Shown here: piece after piece, positions 1-8,731 of the stretch
How positions within the stretch are numbered: position 1 is the first letter of the stretch
Layout: every line of letters starts with the position of its first letter
Program-made: the position numbers and the translations under genes
Source of the DNA: an uncultured Prevotellaceae bacterium
Lineage (GTDB): Bacteria > Bacteroidota > Bacteroidia > Bacteroidales > Bacteroidaceae
Direction of reading: 5' to 3'
DNA: 64,000 bases
NCBI GenBank assembly: GCA_900315105.1
Contig: OMXX01000005.1
Span: 1 to 64,000, forward strand
The notes under the pieces: model-generated
Databases searched by the model: none
Told to the model about the DNA's origin: nothing
Seen by the model: only the letters and a program-made list of their open reading frames with translations

Positions 1-130
1 GTTGGATGAAAGACTGGAAGCCCCAAAGGCTTACAAAGGCTTTCAGACAAGCAATACATTATGAAGGCTGCAAGCCTTTTAGAACATAAATGTTTTTTTT
101 CTGGTTTTTGTTTTTACCGGACAGCAATAA

Positions 131-159
131 TAGTAAATCGTAAATTGTCAAATGGTAAA
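131..159. repeat. 7-bp phased array near window start
   Basis: Successive units TAGTAAA, TCGTAAA, TTGTCAAA and TGGTAAA occur in about 7-base phase. The same words recur after cdsA at 4113-4150. Bases 1-130 hold no open gene I can support; AAGGCTT-type words there look like another repeat or the tail of a gene outside the window. Confidence 0.6.
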
Positions 160-160
160 T

Positions 161-191
161 AAAAAAACGCTGGATGATTTCTCATTCAGCG
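161..191 (-). terminator. Rho-independent terminator of tRNA-Gln
   Basis: On the minus strand the tRNA 3' end is followed by CGCTG, a 14-base loop, CAGCG and then a run of seven T (bases 167-161). This is a short but canonical intrinsic terminator immediately downstream of the tRNA. Confidence 0.7.
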
Positions 192-197
192 CTTTTG

Positions 198-268
198 TTG
201 GGATACCCGGACTCGAACCAGGAAAGGCAGGACCAGAATCTGCAGTGTTACCATTACACCATATCCCA
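198..268 (-). tRNA. tRNA-Gln (anticodon CTG)
   Basis: The minus strand folds as a full cloverleaf. The acceptor TGGGATA pairs with TATCCCA, the D stem is GTGT/ACAC, the anticodon loop is TTCTGGT, and the T arm is CCTGG-TTCGAGT-CCGGG. Anticodon CTG reads CAG (Gln), and a U1-A72 acceptor end is typical of glutamine tRNAs. The last anticodon-stem pair is an A-C mismatch. The discriminator is A and CCA is not encoded in full. A TACCTTTG promoter box lies about 50 bases upstream and a terminator follows. Confidence 0.93.
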
Positions 269-306
269 ATTTTTGATAGCAAAGCAAGAAAAACTCCTGT
301 TCCCTG

Positions 307-324
307 TTTGCGAGTGCAAAGGTA
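307..324 (-). promoter_or_regulatory. tRNA-Gln promoter with dyad at start site
   Basis: Read on the minus strand, TACCTTTG (324-317) matches the Bacteroidetes TAnnTTTG box. It runs into the dyad TTTGC-ACTC-GCAAA (320-307), which covers the expected transcription start. The same 18 bases, box and dyad, occur at the lptD promoter (34480-34497). Confidence 0.7.
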
Positions 325-458
325 CAACATTTTTCTGTATCTTGCAAGAAAATCAAGAAAAATTTTCGAAAAAAGTCATCTTTCGGCAGTTTTGCGCGAA
401 AAACTAAAAAAAAATGCAAATTTTGGGAGTTTTGGGGGAGAATGTCAAGAATATTGAG

Positions 459-466
459 TAACTTTG
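459..466 (+). promoter_or_regulatory. -7 box for rsfS-ftsH-cdsA
   Basis: TAACTTTG matches TAnnTTTG and is followed by GTACCCGCGAAATG, close to the layout of the lptD promoter. Transcription from here would give a leader of roughly 245 bases before rsfS. No clear TTTG lies at the ideal distance upstream. Confidence 0.6.
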
Positions 467-476
467 TACCCGCGAA

Positions 477-700
477 ATGAAAAACGTGTGTCAATATAAA
501 GGGTTTCACGTAGTTTTTGCTTCGCGCGAGGATGCTTCGCACGTTGCACGCGGAAATCAAAGACGTGCGCCAGTTTTAAGAACTGACACGCACTATTTCC
601 GTTATGCGAGGATGCTTCGCACGTTGCACTCTAAAAATAAAAACGTGTGTCAATATAAAGAGTTTCACGTAGTATTTTGTTTCGCGCGTGATAATTAAAA
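477..700 (+). repeat. Repeat-built leader upstream of rsfS
   Basis: Two near-identical words are each present twice: AACGTGTGTCAATATAAA followed by G(G/A)GTTTCACGTAGT (at about 481-515 and 641-675), and GCGAGGATGCTTCGCACG (at 527-544 and 606-623). Between them GTGCGCCAG...CTGACACGCAC (564-592) forms an imperfect hairpin. A 73-codon open frame starts at 477, but it is assembled from these repeats and I do not call it a gene. The hairpin recurs upstream of lptD (34504-34533). Confidence 0.65.
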
Positions 701-718
701 ATAAGAAAAAGTATTTAA

Positions 719-1078
719 GTGGATTCAATAAAGGAATTAGTTGATGTAGCCGTTAAAGGCATACAGGAGAAGAAAGGTAAAGGGATCAGAATCGTGGATC
801 TCCGCAATATAGACGGTGCTATTTGTCAGTATTTCATCGTATGCGAGGGACAGAACCCTCAGCAGGTGAGTGCTATTGCAGACTCTGTGGAGGATATGGT
901 TCGTATAGAGCTGCAGGACAAGCCTACCCATGTTGTAGGTACGGAGAATGCTCTTTGGATTGCCATGGATTATGTGGACGTTATGGTTCATGTGTTCATG
1001 CCAGAGGCTCGTGATTTCTACAATCTTGAGAATCTCTGGGAGGATGCTCCTGCAGAGGATATCCCGGATCTTGACTGA
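719..1078 (+). CDS. rsfS: Ribosomal silencing factor RsfS (Iojap family)
   Basis: A 119-residue protein of normal RsfS length and fold. In the known family, RsfS binds ribosomal protein L14 on the free 50S subunit and blocks joining to 30S, lowering translation when nutrients are short. The N-terminus (MDSIKELVDVAVKGIQEKKG) and the core around GAICQYFIVCEG and YVDVMVHVF are typical. The start is GTG at 719; no ATG is available in frame nearby. It is first in a same-strand set with ftsH (about 120 bases downstream) and cdsA, an arrangement common in Bacteroidales. The long repeat-built leader upstream is the odd feature. Confidence 0.95.
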   Translation: MDSIKELVDVAVKGIQEKKGKGIRIVDLRNIDGAICQYFIVCEGQNPQQVSAIADSVEDMVRIELQDKPTHVVGTENALWIAMDYVDVMVHVFMPEARDFYNLENLWEDAPAEDIPDLD

Positions 1079-1198
1079 TTTCCCCGTTCGTAAGTCCGGG
1101 TTCGTACCCGTAAAAGGAATAGGGCTTGAATCTGTAGCCAAAAACCTTGTAACCAAAACAATTTGAAGCTCCCGAAGCTTAAATCGGAGTTTTATACA

Positions 1199-3259
1199 AT
1201 GCAAAAGCAGGATTTTTCTAATAACGATAATAAGCCTAAGATGCCTAAGTTCAATATGAACTGGCTCTATGTGATGATTCTGATTGCCCTGTGTGTGACA
1301 TTCTTCACAGACGGAGGCAGTTCGTTGCTTAGTGGCTCTGGTAGCGCTAATAAGGTATCGTACAGCACTTTCAAGGCTTATGTGGAAAAAGGCTATGCCA
1401 ATAGGGTAGTGATTAATAAGCCTGAGAACTATTTGCGTATGTATGTATATGGTAGAAACGTGCGCGATGTGTTCAAGAAATCTACCAAGGAAATGGGGCG
1501 TGATCCTTACGTGGAGGTAGAGATTGGTAGCGTGGATCAGGTTGAGGACTTCCTTAATGCAAAGCAGACAGAGGGTAAGTTCAAGGGTGATGTGGCTTAC
1601 GACAACGAGAAGTCGGGTGGCATCATGAGTTTCCTTCTCAATATCGCTCCTTTGGCATTCTTTATCTTCATCTGGCTCTTCTTCATGGGAAGAATGGGTG
1701 GCGGTGGAGGCATCGGAGGAGGTGTTTTCAGCGTTGGTAAGTCAAAGGCTCGTGTCTATGGTAAGGAAAATAGTGTTGGCGTTACATTCAAGGATGTAGC
1801 CGGACAGATAGGCGCTAAGCAGGAGGTGCAGGAGATTGTTGAGTTCCTGAAGAATCCTGCAAAATACACAGATCTTGGTGGTAAGATTCCGAAGGGAGCC
1901 TTGCTTGTAGGCCCTCCGGGAACTGGTAAGACCTTGCTTGCGAAGGCTGTTGCAGGTGAGGCTGGTGTTCCGTTCTTCTCAATGTCGGGTAGTGACTTCG
2001 TTGAGATGTTTGTGGGCGTTGGTGCTTCACGTGTTCGTGACACATTCCGTCAGGCAAAGGAGAAGAGCCCTTGTATCATCTTCATCGATGAGATTGATGC
2101 CGTTGGTCGTGCACGTTCAAAGAACCCTTCAATGGGTGGTAATGACGAGCGTGAGAATACCCTTAACGCTTTGCTTACCGAGATGGACGGCTTCGGTACT
2201 AACTCAGGTGTCATCATCCTTGCTGCTACCAACCGTGTGGATATGCTCGATAAGGCTTTGCTTCGTGCAGGTCGTTTCGACCGTCAGATTCATGTTGACC
2301 TTCCTGACCTTACCGAGCGTAAGGAGATATTCCAAGTGCATCTGAAGCCTATCAAGGTAGAGGAAACCCTTGATATTGATATGCTTGCACGTCAGACTCC
2401 TGGCTTCTCTGGTGCTGATATTGCCAACGTATGTAATGAGGCTGCTTTGATTGCTGCCCGCCATGACTCAAAGGTGGTTAGTCGTCAGGATTTCCTTGAT
2501 GCGGTTGACCGTATCATCGGTGGTTTGGAGAAGAAGACAAAGGTGATGACTGCAGCAGAGAAGCGTGCTATCGCTCTTCATGAGGCTGGTCACGCTACTA
2601 TCTCTTGGTTCACGGAGTTTGCTAATCCGTTGGTTAAGGTCAGCATCGTGCCTCGTGGTAATGCCCTTGGTGCTGCCTGGTATATGCCGGAGGAGCGTCA
2701 GCTTAACACAAAGGAGCAGATGCTTGACGAGATGTGTAGTCTGCTTGGCGGTCGTGCTGCTGAGGAATTGTTCACAGGTCATATATCTTCAGGAGCTATG
2801 AATGACCTTGAGCGTGCAACAAAGAGTGCGTATGGTATGATTGCGTATGCAGGTATGAGCGATAAACTTCCGAATATCTGCTACTACAATAACAATGAGT
2901 ATAGTTTCCAGCGTCCTTATTCTGAGGCTACAGCTCAGATGATTGACGAAGAGGTACTGAAGATGATTAATGAGCAGTATGCTCGTGCAAAGGCTATCCT
3001 TACTGAGCATAAGGAAGGTCATAATGAGCTTGCTCAGATGCTTATCGACAAGGAGGTGATCTTCGCAGAGGATGTGGAGCGTATCTTCGGTAAGCGTCCT
3101 TGGACTTCACGCGCTCAGGAGATCATCCAGGCAAATGATGAGCAGAAAGCCAAGTTTGAGGCTGAGGCTGCGGAGTGGGAGAGACGTACTAAGGGTACTG
3201 CGGATTCCGCTTCCGATTCTGCTTCTGCTGATAATAATGGAGGTGAGGCTCATGAATAA
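1199..3259 (+). CDS. ftsH: ATP-dependent zinc metalloprotease FtsH
   Basis: A membrane-anchored AAA+ protease of about 686 residues that degrades misfolded membrane proteins and regulatory proteins. In order: a membrane helix near residues 22-38, a short periplasmic part, a second helix near 145-165, the AAA module with Walker A GPPGTGKT at about 238, Walker [10 protein letters not shown], the arginine-finger stretch RAGRFDRQ, and the zinc site HEAGH at about 461. The C-terminal tail is rich in Ala/Ser/Glu. ATG 1199 was chosen because it gives the usual short basic N-terminus, and GGAG lies 9 bases upstream. An in-frame TTG at 1163 would add 12 residues. The stop overlaps the cdsA start by 8 bases, implying coupled translation. 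Confidence 0.97.
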   Translation: MQKQDFSNNDNKPKMPKFNMNWLYVMILIALCVTFFTDGGSSLLSGSGSANKVSYSTFKAYVEKGYANRVVINKPENYLRMYVYGRNVRDVFKKSTKEMGRDPYVEVEIGSVDQVEDFLNAKQTEGKFKGDVAYDNEKSGGIMSFLLNIAPLAFFIFIWLFFMGRMGGGGGIGGGVFSVGKSKARVYGKENSVGVTFKDVAGQIGAKQEVQEIVEFLKNPAKYTDLGGKIPKGALLVGPPGTGKTLLAKAVAGEAGVPFFSMSGSDFVEMFVGVGASRVRDTFRQAKEKSPCIIFIDEIDAVGRARSKNPSMGGNDERENTLNALLTEMDGFGTNSGVIILAATNRVDMLDKALLRAGRFDRQIHVDLPDLTERKEIFQVHLKPIKVEETLDIDMLARQTPGFSGADIANVCNEAALIAARHDSKVVSRQDFLDAVDRIIGGLEKKTKVMTAAEKRAIALHEAGHATISWFTEFANPLVKVSIVPRGNALGAAWYMPEERQLNTKEQMLDEMCSLLGGRAAEELFTGHISSGAMNDLERATKSAYGMIAYAGMSDKLPNICYYNNNEYSFQRPYSEATAQMIDEEVLKMINEQYARAKAILTEHKEGHNELAQMLIDKEVIFAEDVERIFGKRPWTSRAQEIIQANDEQKAKFEAEAAEWERRTKGTADSASDSASADNNGGEAHE

Positions 3260-4112
3260 CTTCGTCGTTAGGACTATCACGGGCGTTCTGTTCGTGGCTG
3301 TTGTTGTGACTTGTTTCCTCAAGCCATTGGCAATGGTCTGTTTCTTCGCCCTTGTGACAGGTATGTCGATATGGGAGTTCACCGGACTTGTTAATCAGCG
3401 TGAGAACGTTAAGGTGAACCGCTTCATCTCTACCGTTGCTGGTGTGTACCTGTTCCTTGCCTTTGCAGGATGGTGTTGGGGTACAGTTCAATCTGCAGCT
3501 TTCATTCCTTATCTCATTACTATAGTATATCTCTTCGTAAGCGAGATATATCAGAAGAATGATGATGCCATTAACGACTGGGCATATACCATGCTCTCGC
3601 AAATGTATGTGGCTATTCCTTTCGCTTGTATCAATATGCTTGCTTTCCGTAGTATGGAGGGTGCTACAATATACGGCCTTTTGTTGCCTTTGAGCATCTT
3701 CGTGTTCCTGTGGTGTAATGACACGGGAGCATATATCTCAGGCTCACTTCTCGGTAAGCATAAGTTGTTCCCGAGGATTTCTCCAGCAAAGTCATGGGAA
3801 GGCAGTATAGGTGGTGGTATCATCGTGTGTCTGATTGCGTGGCTGATGGCATATATTGACCATAACAATTTGTTGGAGAACTTTGGTGCTACTCCTACAG
3901 GATTGACCACTCTGGAATGGATTGGCTTGGGTTTGGTTGTCGTGTTCTTCGGAACATGGGGCGACCTCGTGGAGAGCCTTTTCAAACGTACACTTGGTGT
4001 GAAGGATAGTGGAAACATCCTCCCTGGTCATGGTGGTATGCTTGACAGATTCGACTCATCTCTGATGGCTATTCCTGCTGCTGTGGTGTATGTCATGAGC
4101 GTGACGATGTAG
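3252..4112 (+). CDS. cdsA: Phosphatidate cytidylyltransferase CdsA
   Basis: A 286-residue polytopic inner-membrane enzyme that makes CDP-diacylglycerol from CTP and phosphatidic acid, the branch point of phospholipid synthesis. The family signature is intact near the C-terminus: SLFKRTLGVKDSG, then LPGHGGMLDRFDS. About eight hydrophobic segments are visible. The ATG at 3252 lies inside the end of ftsH, so the two are probably co-translated. A longer upstream extension of the frame reads through ftsH and is not expected to be used. A 7-bp repeat array and tRNA-Arg follow directly. Confidence 0.95.
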   Translation: MNNFVVRTITGVLFVAVVVTCFLKPLAMVCFFALVTGMSIWEFTGLVNQRENVKVNRFISTVAGVYLFLAFAGWCWGTVQSAAFIPYLITIVYLFVSEIYQKNDDAINDWAYTMLSQMYVAIPFACINMLAFRSMEGATIYGLLLPLSIFVFLWCNDTGAYISGSLLGKHKLFPRISPAKSWEGSIGGGIIVCLIAWLMAYIDHNNLLENFGATPTGLTTLEWIGLGLVVVFFGTWGDLVESLFKRTLGVKDSGNILPGHGGMLDRFDSSLMAIPAAVVYVMSVTM

Positions 4113-4150
4113 TGAAAATTGTAAATAGTAAATAGTAAAATAGTAAATAA
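4113..4150. repeat. 7-bp phased array between cdsA and tRNA-Arg
   Basis: Units TGTAAAT, AGTAAAT, AGTAAAAT and AGTAAAT follow the cdsA stop without a gap. The words match the array at 131-159. No other feature lies between the array and the tRNA. Confidence 0.7.
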
Positions 4151-4153
4151 CTT

Positions 4154-4227
4154 GGCCTTGTAGCTTAGCTGAATAGAGCGTCAGATTCCGGTTCTGAAGG
4201 TCATGGGTTTGAATCCCATCAAGGTCA
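4154..4227 (+). tRNA. tRNA-Arg (anticodon CCG)
   Basis: Complete cloverleaf: acceptor GGCCTTG/CAAGGTC with one G-U pair, D arm GCTT/GAGC, anticodon stem TCAGA/TCTGA with loop TTCCGGT, T stem ATGGG/CCCAT around TTTGAAT, discriminator A. Anticodon CCG reads CGG. It lies downstream of cdsA on the same strand and may be processed from that transcript; I see no TAnnTTTG box of its own. CCA is not encoded. Confidence 0.95.
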
Positions 4228-4289
4228 CATGGAATGGAGCGTTTTCCAGAAAGGGAAGTGCTCCTTTTCCTTTTTGGTGGTGAACTTAA

Positions 4290-4324
4290 GAAAAATGAAA
4301 CTCCCAGCACCGAAGCGCTGGGAG
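4290..4324 (-). terminator. Terminator of the TonB-domain gene
   Basis: Perfect stem CTCCCAGC/GCTGGGAG (4301-4324) with an 8-base loop, followed on the minus strand by TTTCATTTTTC. It lies about 90 bases past the stop of the minus-strand gene ending at 4415. Confidence 0.8.
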
Positions 4325-4414
4325 TGAGACATGAATACAATGTACAATTTTAGTTTGAAATGTACATGAGATGTTTATGGTGCGTTTTCTTGGTTATATG
4401 GTCAATGAGTATTC

Positions 4415-5752
4415 TTAATTCGGGAGAGTGAATGTTACAGGTACGCTGTATCTTGTGTTGACTCTTTCACCATGATGACGTCCTGGAATCCATTTCGGCA
4501 TTGCTGCGATAACGCGCTTTGCCTCTGCGTCAAGATACGGATCTCTTGATTCCGAGATTCTCACGTTGATAACCTTGCCTTCGTTTGTGATAACGAATTC
4601 GCAAGTTACACGTCCTTGTACCTTGTTCTGTTGTGCCATTATCGGATATTTCACGTTGTTGTAGAGATAGTTTGAGAGAGCATGACTTCCTCCTGGGAAC
4701 TCAGGCATTTCGTCAACAACTTCGTAAACGCGCTTTGACTTGTCAACGCTTATCTCGGCTACCTGTTTCATCTGATTTACCACATCACCATACTTTAGCA
4801 TGAACAGTCCGAGATCCTTCTCCTTTTGCTTTGTTCCGCCAATCTGCTGTACGATATAGTCAGCTGCAGATAGACCGCCTGTAGTGCTCTGTTGTGCAGC
4901 TGCAAGTATTTCGTAGGTGTTAATGGTGTATGTTACGGGGGCGAATTGCTTGTGTATGTCTTCCACCTGAATCTTAACTGTTGGCAGTTTTGTCTTCAGG
5001 AGGGCAAGAAGTTGCTTGTAGTAGTTCTTTGCCATGCAGTTTTCAATGAATGCCTCAATCCATTCGTTTCGTGCTACCATACCGTTGGTTGCTGTTATCT
5101 TTGGATATGAGTCGCTTGTGGTAAGCATCGTGCAGTTAAGTACGTTTTGGCTCAGTCGTGCATACGAGATACCAACGCTGTCGTGTGGAATGTAAACCTG
5201 TTCCATGAGACTTTTGAGCGCACGGTCAACGAGTGTTATTGAAAGGAATGTCTTGAAGTCGGTGTTTGCTTCACCATTATTGATGAGTATGGCGTTGGTT
5301 ACATCTCTGTAATTCAAGGTCGTGGTGTAATAAGGTACGTTTTGACGTGGGTTCATGACGAATACGTCCCATGAGAGATTTGCATCCTTGAGTGCATCAA
5401 GGAATTTTGGATTTTCTATAGCCTCGTTCATAAGGAGATAGAGTCCGAACTGATGGTTTACGTATCGGTTCTCTTGCGCAATGGTCTTGAACTTTCCTTC
5501 GGTCAGTTCTGGGAATAACGGTTTGAAAACATCATCTTCCTTGTTGAAGATCACTTTTATGCTGTTGTCGTCTATATTAACGTTAGCGAATGTCAAGTTA
5601 AGGGTTTCGTTGTATTGTCCGAAATCCTGACGCTTGCTGATGAATTCCTTTATACAATCACGGGCATCATCCTCTGACATTCCCATAGACTTTATTGGGA
5701 ATAGCGATAGCAATAATACTATCAGGAATAGAGTGTCTTTTACTGGCTTCAT
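4415..5752 (-). CDS. Secreted protein with TonB C-terminal domain
   Basis: A 445-residue protein with an N-terminal hydrophobic signal (about residues 5-23). The middle (about 25-330) I do not recognise. The C-terminus (about 345-445) is a TonB C-terminal domain: EMPEFPGG, then YPIMAQQNKVQGRVTCEFVI, then an Asp-Pro-x-Leu-Asp-Ala-Glu stretch and a closing PVTFTLP strand. In Bacteroidetes this domain occurs both in true energy transducers and in many other envelope proteins. The cytoplasmic N-terminus and proline-rich spacer of classical TonB are missing, so a role in energising TonB-dependent receptors is not shown. It is monocistronic, with its own promoter and terminator. Confidence 0.8.
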   Translation of the reverse strand: MKPVKDTLFLIVLLLSLFPIKSMGMSEDDARDCIKEFISKRQDFGQYNETLNLTFANVNIDDNSIKVIFNKEDDVFKPLFPELTEGKFKTIAQENRYVNHQFGLYLLMNEAIENPKFLDALKDANLSWDVFVMNPRQNVPYYTTTLNYRDVTNAILINNGEANTDFKTFLSITLVDRALKSLMEQVYIPHDSVGISYARLSQNVLNCTMLTTSDSYPKITATNGMVARNEWIEAFIENCMAKNYYKQLLALLKTKLPTVKIQVEDIHKQFAPVTYTINTYEILAAAQQSTTGGLSAADYIVQQIGGTKQKEKDLGLFMLKYGDVVNQMKQVAEISVDKSKRVYEVVDEMPEFPGGSHALSNYLYNNVKYPIMAQQNKVQGRVTCEFVITNEGKVINVRISESRDPYLDAEAKRVIAAMPKWIPGRHHGERVNTRYSVPVTFTLPN

Positions 5753-5815
5753 AGGAAATAAGTGTTAAATTGTTTTTATTTGGATGATTATTAAAATTCG
5801 AAAACGGATTTGTTG

Positions 5816-5846
5816 CAAAGTTAGCAAAAAAAACTGAACAAACAAA
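5816..5846 (-). promoter_or_regulatory. Promoter of the TonB-domain gene
   Basis: On the minus strand TTTG (5846-5843) is followed after exactly 19 bases by TAACTTTG (5823-5816), a full match to the Bacteroidetes -33/-7 consensus. The start codon is about 65 bases further on. Confidence 0.85.
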
Positions 5847-6101
5847 TTTTTTGCATATTTTTTGAGTGTTTTGTATTGAATTGGTAGTAAAGAGGTTGAA
5901 AAATACAGAAAAAAAGGCTTTTTAGTGGAATTTTTACAATATTTTTTTTGATTTCGGTATAAATAAATGGCATGGATAATAAAACTAAAGTTTTATCTGT
6001 GAGTGTTTTGACGAAAATATGATATGGAAATAGGATATTTTATTTGCAGAATAGGATTATATAACCAAATGCTTTTGTAAAATGTAGAAAATATAGGATA
6101 A
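5847..6101. other. AT-rich divergent intergenic region
   Basis: No gene is visible. The region holds an 18-base palindrome, ATAAAACT-AA-AGTTTTAT at 5979-5996, about 130 bases upstream of the -7 box of the acyl ligase fusion. It could be an operator, but nothing else supports that. Confidence 0.4.
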
Positions 6102-6135
6102 TTTGCCTATATGTAAGCAGAATGTTGTAATTTTG
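6102..6135 (+). promoter_or_regulatory. Promoter of the acyl ligase fusion gene
   Basis: TTTG at 6102-6105, a 22-base spacer, then TAATTTTG at 6128-6135. The gene starts 34 bases downstream of the box. Confidence 0.75.
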
Positions 6136-6169
6136 CAATAGAAACAAGGATAATAATTTTTTATTGGGC

Positions 6170-8647
6170 ATGAAATTTAGTCTTGATAAAATAGCGATAA
6201 TGTCTTCTGCTGGTGATGTGAGCTATCAGGAGATGTTGCAGCATGTAAGTGTGTTTGGGAGTCATACTAAGGAACTGAATCCAAAGAAGACGGTTATCTT
6301 CAGCGAGAATAGGGTAGGATGGGTGTATGCCTTCTATTCTGTGTGGCAGAATAAGAGCACAGCTGTTCCTGTAGATGCGACGGCAACAGTTTCTGATTTA
6401 GAGTATATAGTCAGGGATTGTACTCCTGAGTGCATGTGGGTATCTGAGGCTTGCGAGAAGGTTGCAAGGGAAGTTGTTTCACATCTTGACTTTGATGTAA
6501 AGATTCTCATTATCAATGAGGTTGAGAAAGAGGATACCAAAGGCTTTGATGCAGATAGCTCCACCCTTGATGAAAAAAGCTATGATGACAATGCCATTGC
6601 GCTTATCATATATACATCAGGTACGACAGGTTCGCCTAAGGGCGTTATGCTGACTTATAAGAACCTGTGGACAAACAAGGCTGGTGTGTGTGATGAAGTT
6701 CCGGTATTCAACGGCAAGAGACGAACATTGATGCTGCTTCCTGTGCATCATGTGTTGCCTTTGATGGGTACGGTTGTTGCGCCAATATTGCAGGGGGATG
6801 GTATCGTCATCTGTGAGTCTATGCAGGGACCTGACATCATGGAGGCATTGTGCAGAGGTAAGGTTGGCATCTTTGTAGGTGTGCCAAGACTTTGGCAGAT
6901 GCTTTATGCGGGTATCATGAAGAAGGTAAATGCGAGTTTCGTTACCCGTGCCCTGTTCAATCTGTGTAAGAAGGTTCATAGCCTTACGTTCTCCCGTCTC
7001 ATCTTTGCTGCTGTGCATAAGAAGATGGGAGGACATCTGGATTACTGTGTGTGTGGTGGCGCTCCTCTCGACAAGGAAGTTGGTGAAGGTCTTACAACTT
7101 TGGGTTTCCACCTTCTTGAAGGATATGGCATGACGGAGATGGCTCCTATTATTGCATTTACACGTCCAGGAGACTATATATGCGGTTGTGCAGGATTGCC
7201 TTTGCCTTCTGTTGACTGTAAGATAGTGAACGGTGAGCTTTGCTGTAAGGGAAATAACCTGATGAAGGGCTATTACAACCGTCCGGAGGAAACGGCTGAT
7301 GTTATTGATGCTGATGGATATCTCCACACAGGTGACCTCGGTTATCTGGATGAGAAGGGTAGGGTGTATATTACTGGCAGAACGAAGGAGATAATTGTTC
7401 TCTCGAATGGTAAGAACGTGCAGCCTAATGAGATTGAGTATAAGCTTGAGAAGTTTGATAGCCGTGTTAAGGAGGCTGCTGTCGTTCAGAATGGTGATAT
7501 GCTGATGGGTATCATTGTTCCGAATGAGGCGTGGGCAAGAAACCTTTCTGATGAAGAGGTGGAGATAGTTTTGAAGAAGGAGGTAATCGAGCCTTATAAC
7601 CTCACGGTTACGAACTATAAGAAGCTTATGAGCATCTTCGTTTATCGTGGCGACCTTCCAAGAACCAAGCTCGATAAGATTCAGCGATATAAGCTGAAGG
7701 ATATTATTGAGAATAAAGTTGAAAGTGTAAGGAGTAAAGTTGAGGGAAATGAGGAGATGACCAACGAGATGCGTATCCTCAAGGAGTATATAGAGGCTGA
7801 GAAGAAGATTCCTGTTCATGCTGATGATCATCTGGAGACTGACCTTGCCTTTGACTCTCTTGACAAGGTGGGGTTGCAAGGCTTCATAGAGCAGACCTTC
7901 GGTGTGGATATCCAGCCAGAGGTCATGACAACGCTCAGGTCGGTTGCGGAGAAGGTGGAGAATGGCAAGACGCATATCGACGTGAACAAGATGGATTGGC
8001 ATGAAATGCTTCTTGCCAATAATTCCTCGCTCGAACTGCCTTCTACTTCCGTTTTCTATCCGATTCATGCAAGGCTGTTCAAGTCTTTCCTGAAACTGAA
8101 CAACCGATTGAAGATTGTCGGAGAGAATAATATACCGAAGAAAGGACCTTTCATCATAGCGCCTAATCATCAGAGTTTCCTCGACGGTCCTATCGTGTCT
8201 TCCGGCTTGAGTTACAATACTCTTAAGAATTCATATTTCTTTGCCACAGAGGAGCATGTGAAGCATCCTGTGGTTAAGTTCCTTGCCAGGAGGAATAACG
8301 TTGTCGTCATGGAGAAGCGTAACCTGAAGAACTCAATACTGAAGCTCTCTGAGGTGTTGAAGCTCGGTAAGAATGTTGTTATCTTCCCAGAGGGCTCACG
8401 CTCATTCGATGGTGAGATGATGCCTTTCAAGAAGACTTTCGCAATCCTGAGTAAGGAACTGAATGTGCCTGTTGTTCCTGTGTGTATCCGTGGTGCTTAT
8501 GACGTTCTTCCAAGAGGCTCTAAATGGGTTAAGCCTAAGAAGATAGAAGTTGAATATCTGAAGCCTGTAATGCCTGAGAATGGAGATACTTATGACAGTA
8601 TTTCGAATAAGGTTAAGGGTTGTATTGCGGAGAAATTAAGAAATTGA
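6170..8647 (+). CDS. Fused acyl-CoA/ACP ligase, acyl carrier domain and PlsC acyltransferase
   Basis: An 825-residue protein with three modules. Residues 1 to about 530 are an AMP-forming acyl ligase (IIYTSGTTGSPKGVML, GYGMTEMAP, YLHTGDLGYLD, GRTKEIIVLSNGKNVQPNEIE). About 545-610 is a carrier-like domain with the phosphopantetheine site DLAFDSLDKVGL. About 640-825 is a PlsC/LPLAT acyltransferase (NHQSFLDG carrying HX4D, then FPEGSRS). The layout suggests that a fatty acid is activated, possibly loaded on the built-in carrier, and moved to a lysophospholipid or glycerol phosphate, as in E. coli Aas, which lacks the carrier domain. The ligase-carrier linker is encoded by a 7-bp repeat array (7711-7752). 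ATG 6170 is preferred over TTG 6164. Substrate unknown. Confidence 0.88.
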   Translation: MKFSLDKIAIMSSAGDVSYQEMLQHVSVFGSHTKELNPKKTVIFSENRVGWVYAFYSVWQNKSTAVPVDATATVSDLEYIVRDCTPECMWVSEACEKVAREVVSHLDFDVKILIINEVEKEDTKGFDADSSTLDEKSYDDNAIALIIYTSGTTGSPKGVMLTYKNLWTNKAGVCDEVPVFNGKRRTLMLLPVHHVLPLMGTVVAPILQGDGIVICESMQGPDIMEALCRGKVGIFVGVPRLWQMLYAGIMKKVNASFVTRALFNLCKKVHSLTFSRLIFAAVHKKMGGHLDYCVCGGAPLDKEVGEGLTTLGFHLLEGYGMTEMAPIIAFTRPGDYICGCAGLPLPSVDCKIVNGELCCKGNNLMKGYYNRPEETADVIDADGYLHTGDLGYLDEKGRVYITGRTKEIIVLSNGKNVQPNEIEYKLEKFDSRVKEAAVVQNGDMLMGIIVPNEAWARNLSDEEVEIVLKKEVIEPYNLTVTNYKKLMSIFVYRGDLPRTKLDKIQRYKLKDIIENKVESVRSKVEGNEEMTNEMRILKEYIEAEKKIPVHADDHLETDLAFDSLDKVGLQGFIEQTFGVDIQPEVMTTLRSVAEKVENGKTHIDVNKMDWHEMLLANNSSLELPSTSVFYPIHARLFKSFLKLNNRLKIVGENNIPKKGPFIIAPNHQSFLDGPIVSSGLSYNTLKNSYFFATEEHVKHPVVKFLARRNNVVVMEKRNLKNSILKLSEVLKLGKNVVIFPEGSRSFDGEMMPFKKTFAILSKELNVPVVPVCIRGAYDVLPRGSKWVKPKKIEVEYLKPVMPENGDTYDSISNKVKGCIAEKLRN
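7711..7752 (+). repeat. 7-bp phased array inside the acyl ligase gene
   Basis: Units GAATAAA, GTTGAAA, GTGTAAG, GAGTAAA, GTTGAGG and GAAATGA run in exact 7-base phase through the coding sequence. They encode a Lys/Glu/Ser-rich stretch (ENKVESVRSKVEGNEE) between the ligase and carrier domains. The words match the intergenic heptamer arrays. Confidence 0.65.
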
Positions 8648-8727
8648 TCCCCACAGCCCTCCCCAAGGGAGGGAGTCTTAGATAGTAAGTATCTAAATCA
8701 ATCCCCTTTGAGGAGAAGGAGAGGAGC
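8648..8727. repeat. G/C-rich palindromic element, copy A
   Basis: Palindrome CCCTCCCCAAGGGAGGG, then the dyad TTAGATA-GTAAG-TATCTAA, then a worn right arm (CCCCTTTGAGGAG). It fills the gap after the acyl ligase gene. One of nine copies in the window. Confidence 0.6.
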
Positions 8728-8731
8728 GAAA

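Noticed and set aside
477..698. 73-codon open frame after the rsfS promoter
   Set aside because: It is built of duplicated repeat blocks and a hairpin; part of the same peptide pattern appears in the lptD leader. No sign of coding selection beyond being open.
1163..1198. TTG start for ftsH
   Set aside because: Adds 12 residues not typical of the family; ATG 1199 has a spaced GGAG and a normal N-terminus.
6617..8170. 517-codon open frame opposite the acyl ligase gene
   Set aside because: Antisense shadow of a well-supported gene; its composition reflects the codon pattern of the real frame.
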